This document shows, one piece after another, positions 12,426 to 24,093 of a stretch of 64,000 nucleotides of DNA. The notes under the pieces are model-generated. The model saw only the letters and a list, made by a program, of their open reading frames with translations. It was not told the origin of the DNA and ran no database searches. This DNA is from Eledone cirrhosa (lineage: Eukaryota; Mollusca; Cephalopoda; Octopoda; Eledonidae). Each line of letters begins with the position of its first letter. The stretch's first letter is position 1. The translations under genes were made by a program, and so were the position numbers. The stretch is taken from the NCBI GenBank assembly GCA_964016885.1, contig OZ024741.1:33874527-33938526 (forward strand), in the 5' to 3' direction.

Positions 12426-12699
12426 TAAAATAAACAGCTTTATATCAGAGAACCAGAAGGTGGTATCAAAAGCGTCACAGAAAGGAGCTGAGGGGTGGGG
12501 CATGAAAAAAAGAAAAGAAGACTTCCACTCAGTTTCAATCTACCAAATTCCACTTCTGGTGGCATGACAGAATGCCATGTGGTTCTTGTTCCAGTTCTAT
12601 ACATTCTGTGTTCAAATTCTGCCTCAGGATTAAATTCTCATTAATCATGAGAGCTAATCACCTTTGATTACTCCCAGGTCTTAAATAATTGCCCTCCTC

Positions 12700-13085
12700 C
12701 CCCATTCCATATTAAATTTTACTAATCTATCTCTGGTGAAATTTTATTTTTAGTTGTAACATTCCTGTAACAATTAATTTGCTTTATACATTAAAAATCA
12801 TTATACATAACAAAAAAAGTACATCACTAGAAATCCCATATGTTATAAAATAAATAGGATGGGTTGGGGTCTCAATATGTAAACTAAATAATTAATTCTA
12901 GTTTTTAAAAAAATCAACAGAGACAACCTAGAAAAATTACCAATTTTCCAACCTCCCCCTGATTATTCCACCTCACTGCTTATTCCAACCTCCTCCACTT
13001 ATTCCAGCCCCCCCCCCCCCTCACTACTACCCCTCCCCCCTGTTGCTTATGTCACCTACCCCTATTATTTGGGCCCCAAAGTATG
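12700..13085 (+). repeat. Unnamed interspersed repeat, copy 1
   Basis: The copy shares an ordered set of words with 53,125-53,430 and 58,640-58,858: a CATTCCTGTAACAATTAATT-like start, AGTACATCACTAGAAATCCC, TCTCAATATGTAAACTAAAT, ACAACCTAGAAAAATTA, a C-rich CTTATTCCAACC zone, and a terminal ATTTGGGCCCCAAAG-like word. All three copies lie in the same orientation. There is no coding capacity and no class assignment. A C-run lies at about 13,010-13,020. Confidence 0.75.
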
Positions 13086-13238
13086 TAAATTGCAATGTGG
13101 CTGTCTGCTGATGAGTCACACTTAACTGAGGTGCTGCACTGTGGAATTGAAACCAGAACTATGTGGTTGTGAAGTGAACATTATATTTACATATTTCATT
13201 CTAAGTCAAGTTTCACGACCTGTTTTAAACTTGTAAGT

Positions 13239-13284
<46 letters not shown>

Positions 13285-13645
13285 GATATTAATAAATGGA
13301 AACTATATTTATAAAACCATATTTATTTCATTATACATATTTCAAGGATACCAAGTTAAATTATGGTATGCAGACAAAATACAATATATATCAGTTTTAC
13401 AAATAAGCATTGACGTACCCTTTCAAAATGCGACCATTACTTTTGGAGGACATCAGGATAGTGGTTTGTTTATATTATTTTAGTAAGTCTTAGTGTTAAG
13501 GACAATTACAAAAGACGGAGAAAGAGAGAAAAGCGTGGAGAAAAAACGGAGAGAAAGAGAAAAGCGTGGAGAACAGCTATCTTCCACGTTAGCATGGGTT
13601 TAAGTATATTTATGCTATAAACTTATACGCACTATATTTACTCGA
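13086..13645. other. Spacer with (TA)n and a short purine-rich duplication
   Basis: (TA)n occupies about 13,238-13,284. At 13,515-13,575 a roughly 27-base purine-rich phrase containing AAGCGTGGAGAA occurs twice. 13,575-13,610 has a CCACGTTAGCATGGGT SINE-hairpin remnant. No gene is seen. Confidence 0.6.
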
Positions 13646-13659
13646 CCTTGGAAATATAC

Positions 13660-13743
<84 letters not shown>

Positions 13744-13745
13744 CA
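13646..13745. repeat. (TA)n / (CATA)n microsatellite
   Basis: This is nearly pure alternating TA with CATA interruptions. The Tyr-Ile frames over it on both strands are artefacts. Confidence 0.9.
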
Positions 13746-13827
13746 GTTTGCTATAAACATCTATATGTTGTGTGTATGCCAGGTCTATCCTATAAATTGT
13801 ATACTTGTTGGACCTCTCTCTCTCATA

Positions 13828-13955
13828 TATATCATCATCATCATCATCATCGTTTAACGTCCATGTTCCACGCTTGCATGGGTTTGGACGGGAGTTTTCC
13901 CACTTGAGGCAAGAGTGGTTGTCTTGCTCGCATAGGACTGTCATATATATATATA
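13828..13955 (-). mobile_element. SINE family A/related, 3' end with (ATC)n tail
   Basis: On the plus strand an (ATC)7 run precedes GTTTAACGTCCATGTTCC, a CACGCTTGCATGGGT hairpin, and GGCAAGAGTGGTTGTCTTGC. Read on the minus strand this is the SINE 3' end finishing in (GAT)n. The head is missing. Confidence 0.75.
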
Positions 13956-13959
13956 TATT

Positions 13960-14135
13960 CCTGAGTTGTGTCGGGGGCGTGGGAGTAACCTCAATTAAAA
14001 AAGGCACTCAATACATTGGTAGAGTATAGGTATCTTTATTATATATATAGAAATGACTTCTACAGGACTAGAGCTATTTCATATTAATAAAACAGTTCTA
14101 GCCCTGTAGAATTTATTTCTATATCTATAATATAA
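13960..14135. repeat. Interspersed repeat with internal fold-back
   Basis: GGCACTCAATACATTGGTAG is followed by GAAATGACTTCTACAGGACT and, about 35 bases on, by an inverted counterpart of TTCTACAGG (CCTGTAGAATTTATTTCT). Related words recur at 18,920-19,015 (same order), 29,254-29,325 (reverse order) and 35,930-35,965, so this is a dispersed family. The class is unknown. Confidence 0.55.
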
Positions 14136-14279
14136 ATATATATTGTGTGTGTGTTAAAATAAAGCATTTTCACATTTAATGTTACACATTTGGTACTTCA
14201 TTCCAGGTGGCTTTGTTTACTGTTTTCTCCTACACTGGTAACTCCAGACTTTACTTCTCTCTATATAAGACTAATATAA

Positions 14280-15165
14280 CATTAACAACACCAATAGTAC
14301 ATCACCAGCACAACATCAACACCAACACAATATCAACAACATCAACACCAACACAACACCAACACAACACAAACACCAACACAACATCAACATTAACACA
14401 ACATCAACATAACATCAACATCATCATCAACATGAACACAACATCAACAACATCATCAACATGAACACAACATCAACAACACCACCAACACAACAACACC
14501 AACACCAACACAATACAACACCAACACAACACCAACACAACACCAACACAACACCAACACCAACACAACACCAACACCAACACCAACACAACACCAACAC
14601 AACACAACACCAACACAACACCAACACCAACACAACACAACACCAACACAACATAACACCAGCATCAACACAACACCAATAGCACATCAACAATATTAAC
14701 ACAACAGTGACACAATAACATCAACATCAACACAACACCAATAGCACATCAACAATATTAACACAACAGTGACACAATAACATCAACATCAACACAACAC
14801 CAATAGCACATCAACAATATTAACACAACAGTGACACAATAACATCAACATCAACACAACACCAATAGCACATCAACAATATTAACACAACAGTGACACA
14901 ATAACATTAACATCAACACAACACCAATATAACACCAACACCAATATAACACCAACAACACCAATATAACACCAACAACACCAATATAACACCAACAACA
15001 CAACACCAACAACATCAACAATAACACCAACAACACCAACACAATACCAACAACACCAACACAATACCAACAACACCAACACAATACCAACAACACCAAC
15101 ACAATACCAACAACACCAACACAATACCAACAACACCAATAACATAACAACAACATATTAACAAC
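14280..15165. repeat. CAACA-type minisatellites
   Basis: Three sub-arrays abut: irregular CAACACCAACACAA repeats (14,280-14,660), about four copies of a 62-bp unit with the words CCAATAGCACATCAAC and AACAGTGACACAATAAC (14,663-14,930), and CAACACCAACACAATACCAA, a 20-bp unit repeated about five times (15,030-15,135). The Thr/Gln/Asn-rich frames on plus and Cys/Trp/Val-rich frames on minus are low-complexity artefacts. Confidence 0.92.
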
Positions 15166-15267
15166 ACATCACATTATAGGCATCACAATAACAACTTGTA
15201 ACAAAAACACTATTAAAATCACAACAGCCCTTCCTCCTTCCACACACCACAAGTAACACTCATTTAG

Positions 15268-15795
15268 ATATGGGTGGTTGGTGTAGTGGTGGTTGTTGGT
15301 GTAGTGGTGGTGGTGGTTGGTGGAGTGGTGGTGGTGGTTGGTGTAGTGGTGGTGGTGGTTGGTGGTAGGTGGAGTGGCGGTAGGTTTGGTGGAGTGGTGG
15401 TGGTGGTTGGTGTGGTGGTGGTGGTTGGTGGAGTGGTGGTGGTGGTTGGTGTGGTGGTGGTTGGTGTAGTGGTGGTGGTTGGTGTAGTGGTGGTGGTGGT
15501 GGTGGTGGTGGTTGGTGTAGTGGTGGTGGTTGGTGGAGTGGTGGTAGCTTTGGTGGTGGTGGTGGTTGGTGTAGTGGTTGGTGTAGTGGTGGTGGTGGTT
15601 GGTGGAGTGGTGGTTGGTTGGTGGAGTGGTGGTTGGTTGGTGGAGTGGTGGTGGTTGGTGTAGTGGTGGTGATGGTTGGTGGAGTGGTGGTGGTGGTTGG
15701 TGTAGTGGTCGTTGTGGTTGGTGTAGTGGTGGTGGTTGGTGTAGTGGTGGTAGTGGTGGTTGGTGTAGTGGTGGTGGTGGTAGGTGGGGTGATGG
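15268..15795 (+). repeat. GGT/AGT minisatellite (GGTTGGTGTAGTGGTGG type)
   Basis: Irregular 15-24 bp modules combine GGTGGTGGT, TGGTTGGTG and TAGTGG or GAGTGG. It is G-rich on the plus strand. A C-rich array of the opposite strand polarity begins about 450 bases downstream. Confidence 0.92.
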
Positions 15796-15825
15796 GGAGA
15801 TTTACCTCTTGTCCCTCTCCTGTAA

Positions 15826-16015
15826 TCAATAATTGTTTCTACTTTAGGCACAAGGCCAGCAATTACCCAGTGCCTCACTGGTACTTTATTTTATCGACCC
15901 CGTAAGGATGAAAGGCAAAGTCAACCTCGGCGGGATTTGAACTCAGATCGTAAAGGGACGTAACTATGCTAGAAAGCATGGCGTCCGACCCTTTACCGAT
16001 ACTACCAATCTCCTG
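15826..16015 (-). mobile_element. SINE family B, near full length
   Basis: The plus strand shows AATTGTTTCTACTTTAGGC, CTTTATTTTATCGACCCCGT, the box-B complement GGGATTTGAACTC and GGCGTCCGACCCTTTACCG in order. On the minus strand this is the full family: head with GGTAAAGGGTCGGACGCC, box B GAGTTCAAATCCCG, then GGGGTCGATAAAATAAAG and a GTAGAAACAATT 3' end. It is one of the best copies of this family in the window, about 190 bp long. Confidence 0.85.
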
Positions 16016-16054
16016 TAATCAATAATACAGGTGAATCACTCTCTTGCCTCAACA

Positions 16055-16490
16055 TTGGGCTATGTACTACTACTACTACTACTACTGTACACTGCCACCA
16101 CTACCACATTACACCACCAACACCACATTATATCCCCCCTGTTACACTGCCCACATACCCCCACCCCACTTCCTATATTTGAGAGGTTGAGGTGGGAGGT
16201 GTGTAGCCATACATTCTCTCTTTCCACCTTTGTTATAACATCACCACCACTACTACCACCACTACCACCCCCACTACTGTCACCACTACTACCACCCCCA
16301 CGACTGTCACCACTACTACCACCACTATTACTACCACCACTACCACCACCACCACCAACACCACTAGCACCAACAACACTACTACCACTGTTACTACTTA
16401 TACCACTACCATCACTACTACCACTACTACTACCTATACCACCACTGTTACCACAACCATTGTCACAAACAACACCATAAACTTCAACCT
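16055..16490. repeat. ACT/ACC triplet-rich low-complexity DNA
   Basis: (ACT)7 at about 16,064 is followed by AT-poor spacer and, from 16,240, by CCACTACTACCACC-type triplets with occasional CTGTC. It is C-rich on the plus strand. No gene is seen. Confidence 0.85.
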
Positions 16491-16694
16491 CAACCTGCTA
16501 AAAATAGCAACCAAATTTCCCTCATGTTACCCCCAACCCCACCCTGGTGTCTTACCCCCAACCCCCATCCCTAGCCCCATTGGATGATATACCAGAATAA
16601 AAGAGGGGAGAGTCATGGGTGGAACGTCTTTCTTTATTCCTAAGTTTACTTAATCAAGTCTGACCTGAGGTTAAACAACACTAATTGCACCACA

Positions 16695-17995
16695 ACTACC
16701 ACTGTTGCCACCGTCAACACTGCCACCACTACCATCACCATCCCCATTGCCACCACTACCAGTTCCACCACCACCACCACTACAATTACCATCACCATCG
16801 TCGCCACCACCACTACCACTGCAACCACTGCAACCACCATCACCACCACTACCACTTCCACCACTACAATCACCATCACCATCACCACCACTACCACTGC
16901 AACCACTACCACTGCAACCACTACTACTGCAACCACTACAATCACCATCACCACCACTACCACTTCCACCACTACAATCACCATCACCATCACCACCACT
17001 ACCACTTCCACCACTACCACTGCAACCACTACAATCACCATCACCACCACTACAATTGCCATCACCATCGTCGCCACCACCACTACCACTTCCACCACTA
17101 CCACTACAATCACCATCACCACCACTACCACTTCCACCACTACAATCGCCATCACCATCGTCGCCACCACCACTACCACTTCTACCACTGCAACCACTAC
17201 AATCACCATCACCACCACTACCACTTCCACCACTACAATCACCATCACCATCGTCGCGACCACCACTACCACTTCTACCACTGCAACCACTACAATCACC
17301 ATCACCACCACTACCACTTCCACCACTACAATCGCCATCACCATCGTCGCCACCACCACTACCACTTCCACCACTACCACTACAACACCATCACCACCAC
17401 TACCACTTCCACCACTACAATCACCATCATCGTCGCCACCACCACTACCATATCCACCACCACCACTACAATCACCATCACCATCGTCGCCACCACCATT
17501 ACCACTTCCACCACCACCACTACAATCACCATCACCATCGTCGCCACCACCACTACCACTGCAACCACTACAATCACCATCACCACCACTACCACTTCCA
17601 CCACTACAATCGCCATCACCATCGTCGCCACCACCACTACCACTTCCACCACCACCACTACAATCACCATCGTCGCCACCACCACTACCACTTCCACCAC
17701 TACAACCACTACAACACCATCACCACCACTACTACTTCCACCACTACAATCGCCATCACCATCGTCGCCATCACCACTACCACTTCCACCACTACAATCA
17801 CCATCGTCGCCACCACCACTACCACTTCCACCACTACCACTGCAACCACTACCACTTCCACCACTACAATCGCCATCACCATCGTCGCCACTACCACTTC
17901 CACCACTACAATCACCATCACCATCACCACCACTACCACTTCCACCACCACCACTACAATCACCATCGTCACCACCGCCATCACCGCCACAACCA
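16695..17995. repeat. Modular ACC/ATC/TCG minisatellite, about 1.3 kb
   Basis: Modules ACCACTTCCACCACTACAATC, ACCATCACCATCGTCGCC and ACCACTACCACTGCAACC are shuffled and repeated, keeping a triplet register throughout. CGTCG makes it one of the few CpG-bearing arrays here. Long His/Tyr, Pro/Leu/Ser and Val/Met frames on the two strands are artefacts of the register. Confidence 0.92.
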
Positions 17996-17999
17996 CCTC

Positions 18000-18251
18000 T
18001 ATCCCTCCCCCTCCAATACCAGCAACTATTGGCAGCTGCTGACATGTTGGTATGGTAATTGCATGGCAAGGGAATCTCAGGAACTGTATTACCCCCTACA
18101 CCCCCCCACACATTAGACAACCAAAGGGACTTCCCAATTTCATACACAACATTTACTATACCCCCTATATTCTCTTTTCCATCTCTTCTCCTTTTTTCTT
18201 CTTTTTTTCTTCTTTTTTTCTTCTTTTTCTCTTCTTCAATTTACTTAATCA

Positions 18252-18287
<36 letters not shown>

Positions 18288-18640
18288 AACACACACAAAC
18301 AAAAACACACAAACACACACATCTACCTGTTTCCTCCCCCTCTATATTTTTATCTTCCTGGTTTTCTATCAATAAACATATAAAAAACACACACTCACTA
18401 ATATATAAGGGCACACACACACACTTATGTATGTAATGTGTGTGTGTGTGTGTGTGTGTTAAGATATATCAAGCACATGCACACACTGAAGCATAAATAA
18501 TATGTTACACACCTATAAAATTACATACCCACACACACATATGTACATATTCATACACACACACATACATACATGCATGTATACACATATTTAAGTGCAC
18601 ATGTATACTCAAGGTTACATGATTGCACATCCATGTGCAT
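18000..18640. other. Pyrimidine and CA/TG microsatellite-rich spacer
   Basis: This holds TTTTTTCTTC repeats (18,185-18,235), (CA)n near 18,255-18,325 and 18,410, and (TG)n at 18,440-18,460. No gene is seen. Confidence 0.7.
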
Positions 18641-18810
18641 ATATTATCATCACTATTTCAGATTCATTTCCATGCTGGCATGGGTTGTGTATTTGTATTT
18701 ATATAGTCTTACTGTAAATTATATAAGTACATGTGTGTATATATATATATATAATCATTATCATCATCCTTTAATGTACATTTTCCATACTAGCATGGGT
18801 TAGACGATAT
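18640..18810 (-). mobile_element. Two short SINE 3' hairpin remnants
   Basis: TTCCATGCTGGCATGGGT (18,668-18,690) and, after ATCATTATCATCATCC, TTCCATACTAGCATGGGT (18,783-18,802) are the hairpin and (ATC)n tail shared by the SINEs and LINEs of this window. Only the 3' ends are left. Confidence 0.6.
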
Positions 18811-18829
18811 ATATATATATATATATAGC

Positions 18830-19018
18830 TTTATGTTACTGTTGGTTCACCAACTTGAGCAGTTATATATTTATAGATCTTGAGTTAAATCAGGGGTAAC
18901 AAGTGTAGATAAGGTACTCAATACATTAGTAGAATGAAAACATCAAAATTTAATATACCAATGACTTCTACAAATGAAACAGTTCTAGTCCTCTAGAAGC
19001 CATTGCTATGATAAAATT

Positions 19019-19062
<44 letters not shown>
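18830..19062. repeat. Interspersed repeat (ACTCAATACATT family) followed by (TA)n
   Basis: GGTACTCAATACATTAGTAG and ATGACTTCTAC...TTCTAGTCCTCTAGAAG match the fold-back family at 13,960-14,135. It runs into (TA)20 at 19,021-19,062. Confidence 0.6.
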
Positions 19063-19064
<2 letters not shown>

Positions 19065-19660
19065 TAATATGTATGTGATGAAACACAGATACCAACACAT
19101 CTGTATATATATTGCAAAAGAAAAATTTAGCCAGATTGAAGTATACTAATTATTATACTACAGTTTGTCCATATCGATTTAAAATAATAAATCAACGAAG
19201 ACGAACTGTATTGCCAAGAAGCTGTGATGTTTAGACACATTTAAATTTCAAAATCAAACCTGTTCCGTAGATAAGTTTAAACTTTAAGATCCAAATATGT
19301 TTCGAGTTAAATAAGTGTAGGAATATCATGTCCTGCTCTCCTCAGTAAACATCCAGGGACAAATTGATATGCTTCACTTCTAAATAATTTAAAAGACTGC
19401 GTGACGCACATGGTTTTACAGTATCTAACTAGTCTCATAACCGTACTGCTAGAAATAACAGTCGTATATATGAGGCGGCTTGCAGCTCAAACTAGGAGCA
19501 GTTAAAATTAATAAGGTAATGAATTCTTTTACAATGGAATCAGCTCGAAGGAGGAAAATACCCCCTGAGCAGTGTATAAATTAATATGTATGTGATGAAA
19601 CACAGATACCAACACATCTGTATATATATTGCAAAAGAAAAATTTAGCCAGATTGAAGTA
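19062..19660 (+). mobile_element. Segment bounded by 83-bp direct repeats
   Basis: An 83-base sequence starting AATTAATATGTATGTGATG and ending GCCAGATTGAAGTA occurs at about 19,062-19,144 and again at about 19,577-19,659, apparently identical. The roughly 430 bases between have no coding capacity. Direct terminal repeats can mark a small LTR-like element, a slippage duplication or a recombination product; no primer-binding site or polypurine tract is evident. Confidence 0.5.
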
Positions 19661-20160
19661 CTTTGGGAGGGTCATACTGCCAATAAAAACACATGCACCT
19701 GTTGGTTTTCACTTCAATTTATTATAAATTTCCAGTTGATTGGTTAGTTGGATAGCCGGATGGTTGTTTATCATCATCATCATCATTTAACATCTATCTT
19801 CCACACTAGCATGGGTTTAGACGGGAAAAATGAGGGTTAGACGGGTTGTCCTGTTGTGGGCAGTGTCTAGTTGGTTGACCTTGTCTTGCTCATACGGGAA
19901 TTGATTCTGGCTTGATTTCTACAGCTGGATGCCCTTCCTAACACCAACCTCATTTACAGTGTGGGCTGGGTGCTTTTTGCCATGGCACCTCCACGACCAC
20001 TTTGCAGTGAAATGATAGGGTCCCCACTCCTATCATCTCATTTCTACAGCTGAGTAAACTGGAGCAATGTGAAATAAAGAATCTTGCTCAAGGAAACAAC
20101 ACATCATATTATATATTGTCAAAGGTCTTTCGTCACACATTCTGTGACCTCCTCGGTGAC
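19660..20160. repeat. Interspersed repeat split by a SINE insertion
   Basis: GGGTCATACTGCCAATAAAA at about 19,670 and the CTTTCGTCACACATTCTGTG block at 20,125-20,145 are contiguous parts of the repeat also seen at 11,540-11,675. Here they are separated by the SINE at 19,768-20,107. Confidence 0.55.
19768..20107 (-). mobile_element. SINE family A, lacking the tRNA head
   Basis: In plus order: (ATC)5, TTTAACATCTATCTTCC, a CACACTAGCATGGGT hairpin, TTTCTACAGCTGGATGCCC, CACCTCCACGACCACTTTGC, TCTACAGCTGAGTAAACTGG and CTTGCTCAAGGAAACAACAC. It stops before box B. The middle carries an extra segment with GTCTAGTTGGTTGACC that the 25.3 kb copy lacks, so subfamilies exist. Confidence 0.85.
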
Positions 20161-20265
20161 TGGGTTTTTATTTTGTGTCCCTCCTTTGTTCTGTCCTACA
20201 CCATCTTGTGTGTTTTGTGCTGTATGCTTGGTTTGCACATGTGTTACATCCAGTATAACAATATC

Positions 20266-20271
<6 letters not shown>

Positions 20272-20309
<38 letters not shown>

Positions 20310-20310
20310 C
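20272..20310. repeat. (TA)n microsatellite
   Basis: About 18 TA units followed by (CA)n. Confidence 0.9.
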
Positions 20311-20742
20311 ACACACACACTCATATACACATGTAGTACATGTGTATATGACCACATATACATATATGCGCGCATATCTTAAACATCTTAAAAAGCTAGA
20401 TAAATGCACAAATGATAGTGGTGGTGGTTGAGGAGATAATGGTGATGATAGTGATGATGATTATGATGGTTGTAGTAATAGTATGATGATGATGGTTTCT
20501 ATAACATCCACCACCATCTCCACCATCATGTTATGAACATAGTGGTGGTAGTAGTGGTAATGGAAGTTTATTTGTAAACTTAATCATGTGTGTTATGATT
20601 TTGGTAAAGCTAATCATGACAATCATAATGATGTTTGTGATAGTCAGTATTATGATAGCGGTGGTGGTGGTATTGATATTAACTATTTTGATGCCGAACC
20701 GCCTGAAACTGCCCCTGGTTCTATGATAGAAAGCTATTTGTT
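20311..20742. other. Spacer with GAT/GGT triplet runs
   Basis: Irregular GATGATG, GTGGTGGT and GTGATGATT stretches occur at 20,415-20,500 and 20,650-20,690. No gene or recognisable element is seen. Confidence 0.6.
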
Positions 20743-20746
20743 TTAA

Positions 20747-20965
20747 CCCTTTAGCATTTACATTACTCTATATATACTATTATATTTTCACAGTAAACAC
20801 TTTATCTTACATAATTATCTCACAATATCGAATCTATGAGATTTTGATGCTACTTATTTTGAGAACAATAACTTAACATTAGTATGAGTGGCCAGTTACA
20901 GATGGTTTGAACAGAAAAAGGTGAGAGAATCCTGGCCGGATATGGCCAGTTTAAATGCTAAAGGG
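20747..20965 (+). mobile_element. piggyBac-like MITE, copy 1 (219 bp)
   Basis: The element is flanked by TTAA on both sides (20,743-20,746 and 20,966-20,969). It begins CCCTTTAGCATTTACATTAC and ends TTTAAATGCTAAAGGG, so the first 14 or so bases are inverted at the other end. Internal family words are TATCGAATCTATGAGATTTT and TTATTTTGAGAACAAT. TTAA target sites and CCC...GGG termini are hallmarks of piggyBac-type elements. There is no coding capacity. Four more copies lie in this window. Confidence 0.85.
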
Positions 20966-20969
20966 TTAA

Positions 20970-21508
<539 letters not shown>

Positions 21509-21727
21509 GTATTCTGATGATTTGATCAGGCATAGACCGTGATTAAGGTCGAGTGACGTAACTTCTAACGATCAGCAGCTTTTAGACTCACCTGATTAAT
21601 GAAACAATTGTTGATAGTGTAAATAAACCCCTTTGTACAGCTGACAATGTTATTCTTCATTCTTTTACTATATCTATCTATCTATCTAGGGCAGGTTAAA
21701 TTCCCGAGATCCATGGACGAGCTCTCT

Positions 21728-22012
21728 TCAGTGGTCTCTGTCCTTCTTCATCGCTGCCATGTCCTGCGTCTCCAACAGACCAGTGTCTGTCCTTAGGGCA
21801 TCAACATACGTCAACCTTGGTCTTCCTCTTCCAGTGTGTCCATGCAGGGGCTCCGACAGGAGCACTGAGTGCAGTGTCAACTCTGGATGTCGGTGAGCAT
21901 GTCCAGCTAACCTCAGTCTCCTCTGTGTCACTATTATTATGTGGGTCTTGTAGTTACTTGTGGCAATGTTGGTCGAAGCACTCAATGCTTTTACTGTGTC
22001 TGTCTCTCGTTA
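21728..22012 (-). pseudogene. LINE reverse-transcriptase ORF, C-terminal fragment (lineage 1)
   Basis: The minus-strand frame contains RRLRLAGHAHRHPEL, HGHTGRGRPRLTYVDALRTD and TGLLETQDMAAMKKDRD. This arrangement (RLxxAGHxxRHPE, then GRGRP, then a D-rich ending with a charged DRD) is the region downstream of the RT domain in many invertebrate non-LTR retrotransposons. The RT core is absent and the flanks do not continue it, so this is a 5'-truncated copy. It is distinct from the lineage at 22.3-24.1 kb. Confidence 0.7.
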
Positions 22013-22050
22013 GGTTGTGCTCCAGTTTTAAGGTGGGTGTAGTTTGCAGA

Positions 22051-22270
22051 GTATATATAAAGTGACAGTAAGAATTGCAGCTTTTTGTAAACTTTATTTC
22101 ATATTACAATTGTTTCCATATCGATCAGCTCGGGTTTGATCAGGCGATTGGATCCTGACTCTTAATCGACACTTCTTCAAATATGAAAGTTTACATGGGT
22201 GGTCCTATCCATTGTAATATGGAATAAGTTTACAAAAAGTTGCAATTCTTATTGTTACTTTATGTATATA
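22051..22270. mobile_element. Fold-back MITE with about 55-bp inverted termini
   Basis: The left arm (22,053-22,112) with AAGAATTGCAGCTTTTTGTA is matched in reverse complement by the right arm (22,211-22,268) with TACAAAAAGTTGCAATTCTT, with a few mismatches. About 100 bases between include TCGATCAGCTCGGGTTTGAT. There is no coding capacity. Both ends sit in TA-rich DNA. Confidence 0.7.
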
Positions 22271-22291
22271 TGTGTGTATATATACGTTGGT

Positions 22292-22790
22292 GTATCATCA
22301 CCATCATCATCATCATCATTTTACGTCCGCTCTTCCCTGCTTGCAAGGGTGGGACAGGTCTTATTCAGCACATCATCTCTCCACATGTCACGGTCCTTCG
22401 TCATCTCCACCGTCAGCTTCAGCAATCTAAGGTCTGTTCTCACCACCTCCGCTCATATTTTTTGTGGTCTACCTCTACCACGTCTTCCTTCAACTGGCAT
22501 TTCCTGGCACTTCTTCACCCATCGGTCATCCTCCATGCGCATCACATGTCGATACCCACCGCAGTCTCCTTTCTCGCACACTACATTCAACCCTCTCAGA
22601 CACAGTTTCTCTCTCAACACATCCATGCTGGGTCGTTCACGCACATTGACATTGCACATCAGACACAGTTTCTCTCTCAACACATCCATGCTGGGTCGTT
22701 CACGCACATTGACATTGCACATCCAAAGGCGCATGCTTGTCTCATTTCTCTCCAGCCGTCGCATATCCTCCTTCATCAGAAGAAAGAATG
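22292..22790 (-). pseudogene. LINE 3' end: RT C-terminus, hairpin and (GAT)n tail (lineage 2)
   Basis: Minus-strand frames read RRLERNETSMRLWMCNVNVR, RPSMDVLREKLCL, RMEDDRWVKKCQEMPVEG and RGRGRPQK. This is the familiar C-terminal end of a non-LTR retrotransposon protein (the usual pattern is GHVxRxxDDxWVKKCxxxxVEGxRxRGRP). Downstream on the minus strand follow a CCCTTGCAAGCAGGG hairpin, GCGGACGTAAAA and a (GAT)n tail at 22,292-22,320. A 63-bp tandem duplication (22,597-22,659 and 22,660-22,722) repeats 21 residues in frame. It is 5' truncated. Confidence 0.8.
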
Positions 22791-22829
22791 AGAAATAAGA
22801 TAGATTGAAGGGACGGGCGGGCACCATTT

Positions 22830-24093
22830 TCCACCTATTTTCCATGCTTGCATAGGTTAGACAGGTCTTTTCCAACACTGCATTCCCCTATTCATTGTCT
22901 TCTTTTGATCATTCTTCAGATGTCCATACCAGTAGAGCCTTCTTTCTTGCATACTGCATCTGATTCCTCTTAAAACCAGCGTTTCTTTCAGTTCATCCAT
23001 TCTTTGCCATTTGCACATATTACCATTACACATCTATTTCAACATGCTTACTTCATTTCTCTCAAGTCTTTACATATCTTCTGCATTCACAGCCCATGTC
23101 TCATTATCATGCATCATCATACATTGTATGCAGGCATCATACAGCCAACCTTTTGTTTATAGAGAGAAACTTTTTGTTGTCAACAGAGGTAGTAGTTCCT
23201 TGAACTTTTTCTATCTTGTTCTTATTCTGGTTAATATGCTCTCAGAGCATCCTCTGCAACAGCTAATTAGATTAACTAGGTAGTGGAAGCTATCAACCAC
23301 TTCTTTGAGCCTTCCTGAGAATGGAAAAAGTTTATTTTACTGGTGTTCTTACTGCCAACTATCCTTGTACATCTGCCACATACAAAGTCTACCTTTTTCT
23401 GTTATTTTGCCTGCTATCCCACTACATTTGTTGTGTATCTAAGATTTATATTGTGTACATTGTATAGAGTTTCTACCTACTCCATTTCTGCATATCGAAC
23501 AGGGCCATTTCCCTGATGGGACTTATTTTTTGGGGGGGGTCTTTGCTAAATTTACCTTGAGGCCATTTTGATTTTAAGTTGTTTCCATAACCAAAATTTG
23601 TTCTCAAGCTCTACAGATTCAGCTATAAAAATCAGGTCATCGACACGGAAGTCCCCAGAGACAGCCTGTTTTAAACTCCTCTATTATGACCTGGAGAGCT
23701 ATAATAAACACGACTGTGACCTGATGAACACCTACCTGCACATGTAATTCCTCACTAAACTCCTTACCTACTTTCATTTTACTGACGACTCTTCTGTACA
23801 TGGCTGACACGGCTCTTACCAACTTTCTCTTACACCCAGTTTCTTTAGGGACCACCAGATGACAGATCATGGAACTCTGACAAAGGCCTTCTCCAGATAA
23901 GTGGAAGCTAGATATAATGGCTTACATTTAGCTAGGAACTTCTCTTGTAGTTTTCTCACTAAGAAGAGTGCATCTGTTGTGCTCCTCTCTTGCACAAAAT
24001 CAAACTGCATCTCATCTAATTTGACTCTTTCCCTAATTAGTTGTGCTAGATCACTTTCTGTCACTTTCGTAACTTGGTCCATTTGCTTAGCAA

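Noticed and set aside
15260..15905. Pro/Thr/His-rich protein on the minus strand
   Set aside because: It lies wholly in a GGT/AGT minisatellite and then a SINE, with competing frames on the plus strand.
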